A stretch of 64,000 nucleotides of DNA from an uncultured Saprospiraceae bacterium (GTDB taxonomy: Bacteria; Bacteroidota; Bacteroidia; Chitinophagales; Saprospiraceae), in contig CALLMH010000003.1 of assembly GCA_938007965.1 (NCBI GenBank), positions 1-64,000 on the forward strand, read 5' to 3'. A program made the translations under genes and the position numbers. The notes under the pieces are model-generated. The model made no database searches and was not told the origin of the DNA. It worked only from the letters and a program-made list of their open reading frames with translations. Of the stretch, positions 16,970 to 26,137 are shown one piece after another (the first letter of the stretch is position 1; every line of letters starts with the position of its first letter).

Positions 16970-18367
16970 TTATAGATGTATCACTTCATCATATGCTGCA
17001 GCGGTCGCTTCCATTACAGCTTCACTCATGGTCGGGTGAGGATGAACAGCTTTGAGGATTTCATGTCCTGTCGTTTCTAGTTTCTTAGCGACGATCATCT
17101 CAGCAATCATCTCAGTTACATTGGCACCGATCATATGCGCACCTAGTAGTTCTCCATACTTAGCATCATAGATTACTTTTACAAATCCACTTTTGGCTCC
17201 AGCGGCACTAGCTTTTCCAGATGCTGAAAATGGAAACTTACCTACTTTCAGTTCATACCCAGCTTCTTTTGCAGCGGCTTCCGTCATTCCTACACTTGCT
17301 ACCTCAGGGTCACAATATGTACATGAAGGAATATTATCATAATCTATAGTTTCAGGATGATGTCCAGCGATTTTTTCTACGCACGTGATACCCTCTGCAC
17401 TCGCTACGTGAGCCAATGCTTGAGTAGGAATTACATCACCTATAGCATAGATACCCTTGACATTAGTCTCATAGTAATCGTCTACTAGTATAAGTCCTCT
17501 ATCTGTCTTGATTCCCAGCATCTCTAATCCTATATCCTCTGTATTAGGTGTCACGCCGGCTGCAGAAAGTACTACATCGCACTCGATCACTACATCTTCT
17601 TCGTTCTTTCTGTTTTTGATTGTAACTTTACATTGTTTGCCCTTCGTATCTACTGATTGCACAGCATGGTTGGTAAGGATATTCATACCAGCCTTTTTGT
17701 ATATTTTGGTAATCTCCTTTGACACATCTTTGTCCTCTCTCGGGAGCAAGCCAGCATCCATAAACTCTACGACAGTCACCTCAGTTCCGATACTATTATA
17801 GAAGTGAGCGAACTCTACTCCGATAGCTCCAGCTCCTACGACTACCATCTTCTTTGGCTGTTTGGCCAGTGTCATGGCTTGTCTGTAACCGATGATTTTT
17901 TTCCCATCTATTGGCAGATTAGGTAGTTCTTTAGCTCTTCCTCCAGTCGCTATGATGATATTTTCTGAAGTATATTCTTTCTTTTTACCTTCTGCATCTG
18001 TAACCACTACTTTCTTTCCTCTGGCTAGTTTCCCAGTACCTTCTATGACAGTAATCTTATTTTTCTTCATTAAGAAGTTGACGCCTTTACTCATACCATC
18101 AGCTACACTTCTACTTCTTTTGATCATAGCATTAAAATCAGCCTTTGGCTTCGCTACCTTGATACCATAATCCTCAGCATGATTTACGTAATTGAATACT
18201 TGAGCAGACTTCAAAAGTGCCTTGGTTGGGATACATCCCCAATTTAGACAAATACCTCCTAAATTCTCCTTTTCTACCACAGCTACATTCATCCCCAATT
18301 GAGATGCACGTATTGCAGCTACATATCCTCCAGGTCCAGTTCCTATTATTATCAAGTCAAAGTTCAT
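16970..18367 (-). CDS. lpdA: Dihydrolipoyl dehydrogenase
   Basis: The E3 flavoprotein that reoxidises lipoamide in 2-oxo acid dehydrogenase and glycine cleavage complexes. The 465-residue protein has the FAD motif GTGPGGYVAA, the redox disulfide in GGICLNWGCIPTK (Cys40, Cys45), the NAD motif VVVGAGAIGVEFA, the second FAD motif GIYAIGDV and the C-terminal HPHPTMSEA active-site His. The length is normal. No E1 or E2 gene is adjacent, so it probably serves several complexes. A terminator follows. Confidence 0.96.
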   Translation of the reverse strand: MNFDLIIIGTGPGGYVAAIRASQLGMNVAVVEKENLGGICLNWGCIPTKALLKSAQVFNYVNHAEDYGIKVAKPKADFNAMIKRSRSVADGMSKGVNFLMKKNKITVIEGTGKLARGKKVVVTDAEGKKKEYTSENIIIATGGRAKELPNLPIDGKKIIGYRQAMTLAKQPKKMVVVGAGAIGVEFAHFYNSIGTEVTVVEFMDAGLLPREDKDVSKEITKIYKKAGMNILTNHAVQSVDTKGKQCKVTIKNRKNEEDVVIECDVVLSAAGVTPNTEDIGLEMLGIKTDRGLILVDDYYETNVKGIYAIGDVIPTQALAHVASAEGITCVEKIAGHHPETIDYDNIPSCTYCDPEVASVGMTEAAAKEAGYELKVGKFPFSASGKASAAGAKSGFVKVIYDAKYGELLGAHMIGANVTEMIAEMIVAKKLETTGHEILKAVHPHPTMSEAVMEATAAAYDEVIHL

Positions 18368-18611
18368 ATTTCTGATTTTCTTTATTAATTCTCTGAGTTA
18401 TCTAAATGATGCGCGAAGATAATAAGAATGTTTGTCTTGTTTGGTCGGATGAATGTAAGAATTAAGACTAAGTTCAAAATGTACAAGTAGATGTCCGAAC
18501 ACAAATCATCTTTTTCATTATAGGCGAAACTCATTTACTTTTGATAGTTGTATTTGATTCTTCCATGACCTAATGTAAAATTTCATTACATTTACGCGAC
18601 AACTATTGAAA

Positions 18612-19253
18612 ATGAGTAACACCGAAACAAAGAAAATTAAGCATATAGCGATTGCAGGTAATATTGGTGCAGGAAAGACTACCCTCTCTGAGATGCTATC
18701 CAATCATTATGATTGGACTGTGATGTATGAGGACACTAATACCAATCCTTATCTATCTGATTTTTATGAGGATATGCAGCGTTGGTCATTTAATCTTCAG
18801 ATTTACTTTCTCAATAGTAGGTATCAGCAAATTCTAGACATCAGGTCTGGTAAAGACACCGTGATACAAGACCGTACCATATTTGAAGATGCATATATTT
18901 TTGCCCCCAATCTTCATGATATGGGATTGATGGCAGAAAGAGACTTCAACAATTATTTTGATTTATTTAAATTGATGTCTACCCAAGTAGGTGCACCTGA
19001 CCTACTCATTTATCTCCAATCTAGCATTCCGACTCTAGTAGATCATATACAGAAAAGGGGCAGAGATTATGAAGGAAGTATGAGCCTTGATTACCTAAAA
19101 AGACTCAACGAAAAATATGAAAACTGGATCAGCAATTATACGGAAGGTAAGCTACTCATCATCAATGTAGACAACATGGATTTCAAAGCCAACAAAGAAG
19201 ATTTTGGTCTCATCGTTGAGAAAGTAGACAAGGAACTATATGGATTATTCTAA
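18612..19253 (+). CDS. Deoxynucleoside kinase
   Basis: Phosphorylates deoxyribonucleosides for nucleotide salvage. The 213-residue protein has the P-loop GNIGAGKTT (residues 16-24), the DRTIFED catalytic segment and the Arg-rich lid RGRDYEGSMSLDYL of the dCK/dGK family. Substrate preference (A, G or C) cannot be read from it. A TTG two codons upstream (18606) is in frame; the ATG at 18612 is preferred. A Rof-like gene follows 32 bases downstream in the same direction. Confidence 0.9.
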   Translation: MSNTETKKIKHIAIAGNIGAGKTTLSEMLSNHYDWTVMYEDTNTNPYLSDFYEDMQRWSFNLQIYFLNSRYQQILDIRSGKDTVIQDRTIFEDAYIFAPNLHDMGLMAERDFNNYFDLFKLMSTQVGAPDLLIYLQSSIPTLVDHIQKRGRDYEGSMSLDYLKRLNEKYENWISNYTEGKLLIINVDNMDFKANKEDFGLIVEKVDKELYGLF

Positions 19254-19285
19254 TTTTTTATTCACAATCTAATCGCGCAAAGAAT

Positions 19286-19549
19286 ATGTCTGATTACGTG
19301 CCTATTGACTGTAATTTCTATGACGAACTGGTTCTACTTTCGATGAGAAGAACGCGCATCACCTTCGTTCCCAATAAGTATAATGTACCTGAGGATGACT
19401 ATATTGTAGATTTAGTCACAGAGGCAAGTAAGGAGGAATTTATGATTATGAAATCAGGCATCAGAATAAGACTTGATGAAATCTCAGCAGCTTCGGATAA
19501 TTTGATATTTCTAAATGCTGGCGAGCGCTTCTTTGATGAAGAAGAATAA
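19286..19549 (+). CDS. Rof-like (YaeO family) protein, possible Rho-binding antiterminator
   Basis: A small acidic protein of 87 residues. Its start (YVPIDCNFYDELVLL) and central pattern (IVDLVTEASKEEFM... IRIRLDEI) follow the layout of Rof, an Sm-like fold that binds Rho and blocks its RNA loading. The similarity is to short motifs only, so the family call is moderate and the Rho role is inference. It is downstream of a deoxynucleoside kinase, probably in one transcript, and converges on a UbiA gene. Confidence 0.6.
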   Translation: MSDYVPIDCNFYDELVLLSMRRTRITFVPNKYNVPEDDYIVDLVTEASKEEFMIMKSGIRIRLDEISAASDNLIFLNAGERFFDEEE

Positions 19550-19563
19550 TCAACTTAAGATAA

Positions 19564-20427
19564 CTACACGTACAAATCTAATATCAACAATACGCCAAAA
19601 ACCATACTCGCTACTCCATTTGTAGTAAAAAATGCCATATTCACTTTTGATAAATCATTCGCTTTTATAAGCGTATGCTGATAGATTAATAAACCAATGA
19701 ATATGGCCGCGCCAATGTAGTGAATCACTCCAAGTTCGATGTAATCTAAGGAAACAAAATATGTAGCTAATATAATCAAAGCTCCCGTCAGCACATGAAA
19801 TAAAGAACTGACCAGAAGCGCTTTATCTTTACCTAGCCATACTGGTGTAGAGTGCAACTGTAGAGATTTATCAAATTCGAAATCTTGGAGGGCGTAGATA
19901 ATATCAAATCCAGCTACCCAGAACAGTACAGCTGCACCGAGTAAAACCGTCACTAAGCCAAATTCTCCTGTAACAGCCATGTATGCACCTATGGGAGCCA
20001 ATGCTAAGCCTAGACCGAGTACTAAATGACATAGCGCGGTAAAACGCTTGGTATAACTGTAGCCAAGTGTGATCGCCAAGGCTATTGGACTTAGATAGAA
20101 ACAAATATCATTGATAAAATAGGTAGTAACAATCAGACCGATACTATTCAATATCACAAACCATAGTACTGATTTTTCAGGTATAATTCCCGCAGGAATC
20201 TCTCTTACCGCCGTTCTTGGATTCATACCGTCTATATCTCTATCTTGCCATCTATTGAATGCCATCGCCGCATTTCTAGCGAATATCATACACAAAATAA
20301 CCAAACCCAATATTTTCAAATCAAAAGTATGATCTGGTCTATTCACTCCTAAGAAATAACCAATCATAGCAAAAGGTAGTGCAAATACGGTGTGCGAAAA
20401 TTTAACAAGATTTAGGTAGTTCTTCAT
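19564..20427 (-). CDS. UbiA-type aromatic prenyltransferase (4-hydroxybenzoate or MqnP-like)
   Basis: A 287-residue, nine-helix membrane protein that attaches a polyprenyl chain to an aromatic ring in quinone synthesis. The two Asp-rich magnesium-binding motifs are NRWQDRDID and the second in YALQDFEFD. The opening NLVKFSHTVFALPFA and the RTAVREIPAG segment resemble the UbiA-like branch that includes MqnP of the futalosine menaquinone route. No other quinone genes lie nearby, so ubiquinone-type and menaquinone-type use cannot be separated, although Bacteroidota generally make menaquinone. Confidence 0.85.
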   Translation of the reverse strand: MKNYLNLVKFSHTVFALPFAMIGYFLGVNRPDHTFDLKILGLVILCMIFARNAAMAFNRWQDRDIDGMNPRTAVREIPAGIIPEKSVLWFVILNSIGLIVTTYFINDICFYLSPIALAITLGYSYTKRFTALCHLVLGLGLALAPIGAYMAVTGEFGLVTVLLGAAVLFWVAGFDIIYALQDFEFDKSLQLHSTPVWLGKDKALLVSSLFHVLTGALIILATYFVSLDYIELGVIHYIGAAIFIGLLIYQHTLIKANDLSKVNMAFFTTNGVASMVFGVLLILDLYV

Positions 20428-20597
20428 TATAGTAATTAACTATATGTCTGATGATAAGTTGACCAAAAGTAAATAAAAATAAGAAGATCGGGTTATTGCA
20501 CCCTGTTTCCAATAAGTAGTTTTGACCTCTCAATGCAAAATTTAACTTATCTTAGTATTTTTCAACAATACCATAATAGATTACAGACACAGATTTT

Positions 20598-22883
20598 ATG
20601 CGATTCTTAGTACTTATCATTATTTTTCTACCCATCATTACCATTGGACAGAGTACACAAATTAGAGTTTTGGATCAAGACCTTACTGAACCTCTGATAG
20701 GCGCAAATGTACAATATGGAGAAAATAGAACCGTCACAGACATCAATGGTAATTTTGATTATTCCCACTCTACCTTTCCAGATATTATTAAAGTAAGCTT
20801 TATCGGTTACAACGATAAAATAATCTCAATAGAATCGATTGCCGATATACCAAAAGTAATTTATCTATCTGACAATCTATTGTTGGAAACAATGACTGTC
20901 ACAGCCTCAAAATATGAAAGGCGGCTCAGCGAATCGACTGTGTCCGTAGAGGTTTTGAAAGCTGACCTCATCTCCAATACCAACACAATCACCATCGATG
21001 ATGCCCTAGATAAAGTATCGGGTGTGCAGATGGTCGATGGACAGGCTAATATACGTGGAGGCAGTGGCTATTCGTATGGTGCAGGATCGAGAGTAATGCT
21101 GCTTATAGACGACATGCCCGCTCTGCAGACGGATGCTGGTTTTCCTAATTGGGGAGATATACCTGTAGAAAATATCGATCAAGTAGAGATTGTAAAGGGT
21201 GCATCTTCGAGTCTTTACGGATCTGCAGCGCTCAATGGAATCATCAACATTCGAACAGGAACTGCTACAGCTACACCGCAAACCAAGATAACAACCGCAT
21301 ATACGAGATATGACAATTATCAAGATACGGCTAAGCATTGGTCTGGAGATACCGCTCGATATTCCTATATGATGAGTGCAGTCCACAAACAGAAATTTGG
21401 GAAGTTAGATTTTGTTGCCAATGGATTCTATAATAAAGAAGAGAGCTTCCTAAGAGACACTAGAGAAAGTAGATTCAGAGTGGGCGTAAAATTAAAATAC
21501 AGATTATCTGACAAGGCATTTGTAGGTATAAACACGCTCGTCAACAAAGGGAATGACAGTGATTATTTCTTATGGGAAAATAATGATGCCCGTGCCGTAA
21601 ATCCATTCCCAGGTGCCGTTGCCGTAAGTGAAGTGTTGCGATATTTCATAGACCCTTCATTCGTCTACGAGGACCCTTATGGCAATAATCATAGGTTACT
21701 AACTCGATATCACAGGATAGAAAACAATAATAGCGGTAACCAATCCAACTTCTCAACTACTAATTATGGTGAGTATCAATTCCAGAAGAATTTAGATTCG
21801 CTAGATCTACTTATGACGACTGGTGTTGTAGGTTCTCATTCATCTACGGATGCAGAGCTATTTGGAGATACTACTTTTACTACTAATATATGGGCCTATT
21901 ATGCGCAACTGGAAAAGAAAATAGATAAACTAAACCTATCCGCCGGCCTGCGGTATGAATACAATGAACAAAATACCCCAGAAGAATTTAATGGGTTGAG
22001 TATCCCAAATGGAAAAATATCGGGAGGTAGATGGATTGGAAGACTTGGAGCAAGCTACGAGTATATGCCATTTAGCTCAGTGCGAGCGTCATGGGGTCAA
22101 GGTTATAGATTTCCTACCATCACTGAGCGATTTATTACTACCACGTTTGGTATTTTTCAGATCGCATCTAATCCTGATCTCATTCCTGAGGCGGGATGGA
22201 CTGCAGAAATCGGAATCAAACAAGGTTTCAAATATGGAGTCTTTAATGGGTTTCTCGATGGAGCTATCTTTACCAGTGAGTACCAAGATATGATGGAATT
22301 CACTTTTGGATTTCAAGGATTCAATCCTACTTTCCAATCCGAAAATGTAGGAGATACAAAGATCAATGGATTTGAAGTTAGTCTTCTAGGAACTGTAGAC
22401 CTAGGTCAAGTCTCTATCAGTGGTTTTGGTGGTTATACATACATAGACCCAACATATACTAACTACGAAGGTAATGATAGTTTACAATTAGGATTATCTG
22501 CCGATGTAAATGTACTAAAGTATAGATCTAAGCATAATGCGAAACTAGATCTTCAAACAGACTATAGAGACTTTTCAATAGGCTTATCATATATCAGGAC
22601 GAGCCACGTAGTCAATATAGATGCCGTACTAGAAGGAAGAGGATTCGAATTTGCACAGTTTCCAGATATCATAGGTGTAAAAGAATACAGAGAACTAAAT
22701 AACAACGGATGGCACAGATGGGATATCAGAGCATCATACAAATATCAGGGATTCAAATTCAGCTTTCTCGTCGCTAATCTTACCAACATCGAATACAAAC
22801 AACGACCTGCACTATTAGAAGCCCCAAGAAGTTTTGCACTCCGTATAGATTATACAATCGATTGGAAATCAACATCCAAATAA
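20598..22883 (+). CDS. TonB-dependent outer-membrane receptor
   Basis: A 761-residue receptor. A signal peptide (to about residue 17) is followed by a carboxypeptidase-regulatory-like beta domain (DLTEPLIGANVQYGENRTVTDINGNF), the plug (SVEVLKADLI, then NIRGGSGYSYGAGSRVMLLIDDMP and IEIVKGASSSLYGSAALNGIINI-like segments) and a large barrel ending in aromatic strands. It imports a substrate too large for porins using TonB energy. No SusD partner is present, so a siderophore, metal complex or vitamin is more likely than a glycan, but the substrate is unknown. I saw no cobalamin riboswitch upstream. A DUF547 lipoprotein follows after 66 bases. Confidence 0.93.
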   Translation: MRFLVLIIIFLPIITIGQSTQIRVLDQDLTEPLIGANVQYGENRTVTDINGNFDYSHSTFPDIIKVSFIGYNDKIISIESIADIPKVIYLSDNLLLETMTVTASKYERRLSESTVSVEVLKADLISNTNTITIDDALDKVSGVQMVDGQANIRGGSGYSYGAGSRVMLLIDDMPALQTDAGFPNWGDIPVENIDQVEIVKGASSSLYGSAALNGIINIRTGTATATPQTKITTAYTRYDNYQDTAKHWSGDTARYSYMMSAVHKQKFGKLDFVANGFYNKEESFLRDTRESRFRVGVKLKYRLSDKAFVGINTLVNKGNDSDYFLWENNDARAVNPFPGAVAVSEVLRYFIDPSFVYEDPYGNNHRLLTRYHRIENNNSGNQSNFSTTNYGEYQFQKNLDSLDLLMTTGVVGSHSSTDAELFGDTTFTTNIWAYYAQLEKKIDKLNLSAGLRYEYNEQNTPEEFNGLSIPNGKISGGRWIGRLGASYEYMPFSSVRASWGQGYRFPTITERFITTTFGIFQIASNPDLIPEAGWTAEIGIKQGFKYGVFNGFLDGAIFTSEYQDMMEFTFGFQGFNPTFQSENVGDTKINGFEVSLLGTVDLGQVSISGFGGYTYIDPTYTNYEGNDSLQLGLSADVNVLKYRSKHNAKLDLQTDYRDFSIGLSYIRTSHVVNIDAVLEGRGFEFAQFPDIIGVKEYRELNNNGWHRWDIRASYKYQGFKFSFLVANLTNIEYKQRPALLEAPRSFALRIDYTIDWKSTSK

Positions 22884-22949
22884 AAAAGAGCATCATTTAC
22901 AACATCTAATTCATAATAGATCGTTACTAATAATAACAATTAAGAAAAA

Positions 22950-24128
22950 ATGAAAAACAGAATCTTATACATCATAATACTAAGTACATGCCTAATCGGT
23001 ATTTCCTGCCAAGGAAAATCAGCAAAAAGTAAGACCAAAAGTCAATCCGATGAAATACTGAAAAAAGATGAAATAACTCCTTCTGTAAAAAGTGAAGCGA
23101 TACCTGATAATAATGACGCCAAAGAAAATCATACATCTAAAGAGATTATAGAAACTGAGTCATCAGAAATAGATGCAGAAATAGAGTCAGAACCACAAAA
23201 AACAGAAGAAACTCCTGCAAAAAAAATAATCACCGAAACTGCAACAGCCATCGATAAATCAACAAATAAAGCCGCTGAAATCGTAAAATCTAATTCGTCT
23301 GCAACAACTAATAACACCACAGTATCAGAGAACAAAGTGATAACATCTCAAACTACCACTGAAACTAAAAATGTCATAGACAAAGTATCTACTGAAATAA
23401 AACCAGTAAACAATCCACAAAATACTGAGACAGAAAAAATAACAAAACCTGAGAAACCAGCGAAGGTTATAGTGCCAGTAGACTATCCTAATCATAAGCT
23501 GTTTGATAGTTTTCTGAAAAATTATGTTTCTAATCAAGGAAAGGTCAACTATGCCAGCATGAAGAAAAAAGAAGCTGATCTTGATGAATATCTTACTACA
23601 TTAGAAAACACTAAATTCAACACTACTTGGACTAGAAATGACAAGTTGACTTTCTGGATCAATGCCTATAATGCCTATACGATCAAATTGATATTAAACA
23701 ATTACCCTCTAGGTAAAATAACGGATCTCTACAATGGCAAACCATGGGATCACAAATGGATCAAGCTGAATGGCAAAACACTATCTCTAAATAATATAGA
23801 AAATGATATCATAAGGCCAGAATTCAATGATCCGAGAATACACTTCGCTGTGAATTGTGCAGCCAAATCATGCCCTCCATTGCTGAACGCAGCATATTCA
23901 TCTCCAAATCTAGAATCTCAACTAGAAAGTCAGACGAAAAAATTTATCAATAACCAGGCACATAATATACTAAGTAAAAGCGAAATTACCGTATCAAAAA
24001 TATTTGACTGGTACGGCACTGATTTTGGTGACATAGCCACCTATATTGCTCGATATGCTGACACTACCGTAAAATCAAATGCAAAAGTAAAATTCAATGA
24101 ATATGACTGGTCATTGAATGGAATGTAA
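22950..24128 (+). CDS. DUF547 lipoprotein with long low-complexity linker
   Basis: A 392-residue predicted lipoprotein: lipobox GISC near residue 20, then about 140 residues rich in Lys, Thr, Glu and Ser with no fold visible, and a C-terminal DUF547 domain from about residue 170 (FWINAYNAYTIKLIL, HFAVNCAAKSCPPL, IFDWYGTDFG). DUF547 has NlpC/P60-like ancestry in some analyses, but its function is undefined. The linker would let the domain reach away from the membrane. It follows the TonB receptor gene by 66 bases and may share its transcript. Confidence 0.85.
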   Translation: MKNRILYIIILSTCLIGISCQGKSAKSKTKSQSDEILKKDEITPSVKSEAIPDNNDAKENHTSKEIIETESSEIDAEIESEPQKTEETPAKKIITETATAIDKSTNKAAEIVKSNSSATTNNTTVSENKVITSQTTTETKNVIDKVSTEIKPVNNPQNTETEKITKPEKPAKVIVPVDYPNHKLFDSFLKNYVSNQGKVNYASMKKKEADLDEYLTTLENTKFNTTWTRNDKLTFWINAYNAYTIKLILNNYPLGKITDLYNGKPWDHKWIKLNGKTLSLNNIENDIIRPEFNDPRIHFAVNCAAKSCPPLLNAAYSSPNLESQLESQTKKFINNQAHNILSKSEITVSKIFDWYGTDFGDIATYIARYADTTVKSNAKVKFNEYDWSLNGM

Positions 24129-24175
24129 TTATCTAGGAAAAAAACTTAACAAATCAACAATTAAAATTCCGCTTT

Positions 24176-24727
24176 TCATTTCTCATATTTATTCAATTTG
24201 AACAAGTAATCATCTACATCTTTGACGATTCCTCTCATGCCGAGTTCTATGACATTGAGGTCTTTGATCTTACCTTCAGAAATATTGAATGTGAGCATCG
24301 TCCTCATCTTGTGGAAGCCGTGGTGACCGTATGCCCCAGGATTCATATGAATCAGATTATTAGATTTGTCTCGAGATACTTTGAGTATATGAGAGTGCCC
24401 GCATATATATAGATTGGGCTTATGCTCAGCGATTAGCTCCTTGACTCTCGGTTTGTATCTTCCCGGATATCCACCGATATGTGTCATCAATACTTTTAGC
24501 CCTTCTACTTCGAAGATCTGATTTAGAGGATGTGCTTCACGTGTTTCGGCCGTATCTATATTTCCATAAACCGCTCTAAAAACAGGTGCTTTCTCTATGA
24601 TCGGTGCAATAGATTCCAATGAACCGATGTCTCCAGCGTGCCATATTTCATCCTTCCCTTCAAGGTTCTTGAGAATATCTTCTCCGACGTAGCTGTGATT
24701 ATCTGAGATGAGCGCTATAGATTTCAT
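24176..24727 (-). CDS. YfcE/MJ0936-type metallophosphoesterase
   Basis: A 183-residue phosphodiesterase of the calcineurin-like superfamily. The five metal-binding blocks are present in order: SDNH (Asp9, His11), HAGDIG, YGNID, LMTHIGG and CGHSH followed by NPGAYG. The family hydrolyses small phosphodiesters in vitro; the physiological substrate is unknown. It is a single cytoplasmic domain of normal length. It converges on the DUF547 gene with a 47-base gap and lies downstream of an MDR oxidoreductase on the same strand. Confidence 0.92.
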   Translation of the reverse strand: MKSIALISDNHSYVGEDILKNLEGKDEIWHAGDIGSLESIAPIIEKAPVFRAVYGNIDTAETREAHPLNQIFEVEGLKVLMTHIGGYPGRYKPRVKELIAEHKPNLYICGHSHILKVSRDKSNNLIHMNPGAYGHHGFHKMRTMLTFNISEGKIKDLNVIELGMRGIVKDVDDYLFKLNKYEK

Positions 24728-24804
24728 ATGTTTATTTTTATTGTTAGATATTATTTCGATGCACTAGTAGAGTATAAAATTTTTGACTTTTCTTATCCCA
24801 TTTA

Positions 24805-25758
24805 TTAATGAATCAAGACTATTTTTCCGAATTGATCACCAGATTCCATTCTCTGGAAAGCAAGATGAGCTTCTTCCAATCTGTATGTTCTATCCAATAT
24901 CGGTTTTATTTTATGAGTGCTTACAAATGTCAACATATCCTGAAAATCCCGGTCACTCCCCATTGTAGAACCGAGAATAGATATCTGTCTCCAAAAAAGG
25001 ATCTGTGGATTAAGGTTCTGATACTTACCCAAAGTCGCTCCATAAAATCCAATCCGTGCACCAGGATTACACAACTTTATCAGATGCTGAAATCCATCCC
25101 CTCCAGCACTATCTATGATTACATCAAATTTAGCATCTACATTTTTATACCATTCATCCTCTCTGTAATTATAACCCGATTTAGCTCCTAGTGAAACTGC
25201 TCTATCTATTTTCTCGTCAGAACTACTAGTTACGTATACTTCACATCCTAGAGCTACTGCGAATTGTATAACAAACTGTGATACGCCCCCTCCAGCTCCT
25301 GTGACCAATACTCTATCTCCAGATCTAGCATCACATCTAGATATTAGTACCCGATATGCGGTCAATCCTGCCAGCGGTAATGCAGCTGACTCTTCCATTC
25401 CCATATGAGTGGGCTGATCGTAAATATATTCATCCGAAATAGATATATATTCTGCAAATGTCCCATTTTGCGGAAGTCCTAGCACTTCAAACTTGTCAGA
25501 TTGTACACGTTCGTTATCCCCCCAATATAATCCAGGGTTTATGATTACACTTCTCCCATCTATCTCACCAACGCCATCAGACCCTAATATGACGCCTTCT
25601 TTGATACCTGGATACATTCCTTTTGTAATCCATACATCTCTATGATTTAGTGCAGAGGCAGTGAGACGAATGATACTATACCCAACTTTTTCCACAGGCA
25701 TATCTACATCTGTCCATTTTGCTGGATGTCCTACTTTATCTATAATTAGTGCTTTCAT
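24805..25758 (-). CDS. Zinc-independent MDR-family oxidoreductase (quinone reductase-like)
   Basis: A 317-residue medium-chain dehydrogenase/reductase. It has the GroES-like N-terminal half (ALNHRDVWITKGMYPG, VILGSDGVGEIDG) and a Rossmann half with VLVTGAGGGVSQFVIQFA for NAD(P) binding. The structural-zinc Cys cluster and the catalytic-zinc Cys/His set are not evident, so it belongs with the quinone oxidoreductase/enoyl reductase side of the family. The substrate is unknown. The preferred start is the ATG at 25758. Confidence 0.82.
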   Translation of the reverse strand: MKALIIDKVGHPAKWTDVDMPVEKVGYSIIRLTASALNHRDVWITKGMYPGIKEGVILGSDGVGEIDGRSVIINPGLYWGDNERVQSDKFEVLGLPQNGTFAEYISISDEYIYDQPTHMGMEESAALPLAGLTAYRVLISRCDARSGDRVLVTGAGGGVSQFVIQFAVALGCEVYVTSSSDEKIDRAVSLGAKSGYNYREDEWYKNVDAKFDVIIDSAGGDGFQHLIKLCNPGARIGFYGATLGKYQNLNPQILFWRQISILGSTMGSDRDFQDMLTFVSTHKIKPILDRTYRLEEAHLAFQRMESGDQFGKIVLIH

Positions 25759-26137
25759 TTATTTCAATTAGATTTTGGAACGCTTAGATGCGAGATTAAT
25801 GGACTATATACAAATGCCAATGCGATGCATGCGCAAAAATAATGATTTCTTTCCTATGACCTACAATCGAAACTGTATATCTGAAATTGCTAAAATATTG
25901 TTCGTTCTGATTATCTAGTCGGATTGAAGTACTTTCTATCATTATCTCCCACCAACTCTTCTGGTCGCGAGGGACTACATTTCAGTATAATCACTAAAGA
26001 TCAAATTTCATATTACAATTAATCATTATATGTTATATTTACATTTGGGGTGACCGATAAGACGATATACATTTAAAAAGAACGTAAGTAGGTAATATTA
26101 CTTGTATCAATTTATTCCAATTTCAAAATACTTAATT
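25759..26137. other. Divergent intergenic region with a -7 element for rmuC
   Basis: A gap of about 380 bases between the MDR oxidoreductase and rmuC starts. TACATTTG at 26040-26047 on the plus strand matches the -7 consensus and would give an 85-base leader for rmuC; no matching -33 TTTG is found. Nothing else in the region looks like a gene or structured RNA. Confidence 0.35.

Noticed and set aside
20428-20597. Possible cobalamin or other riboswitch before the TonB-dependent receptor
   Set aside because: No conserved B12-box-like or other aptamer core was found in the 170-base leader.
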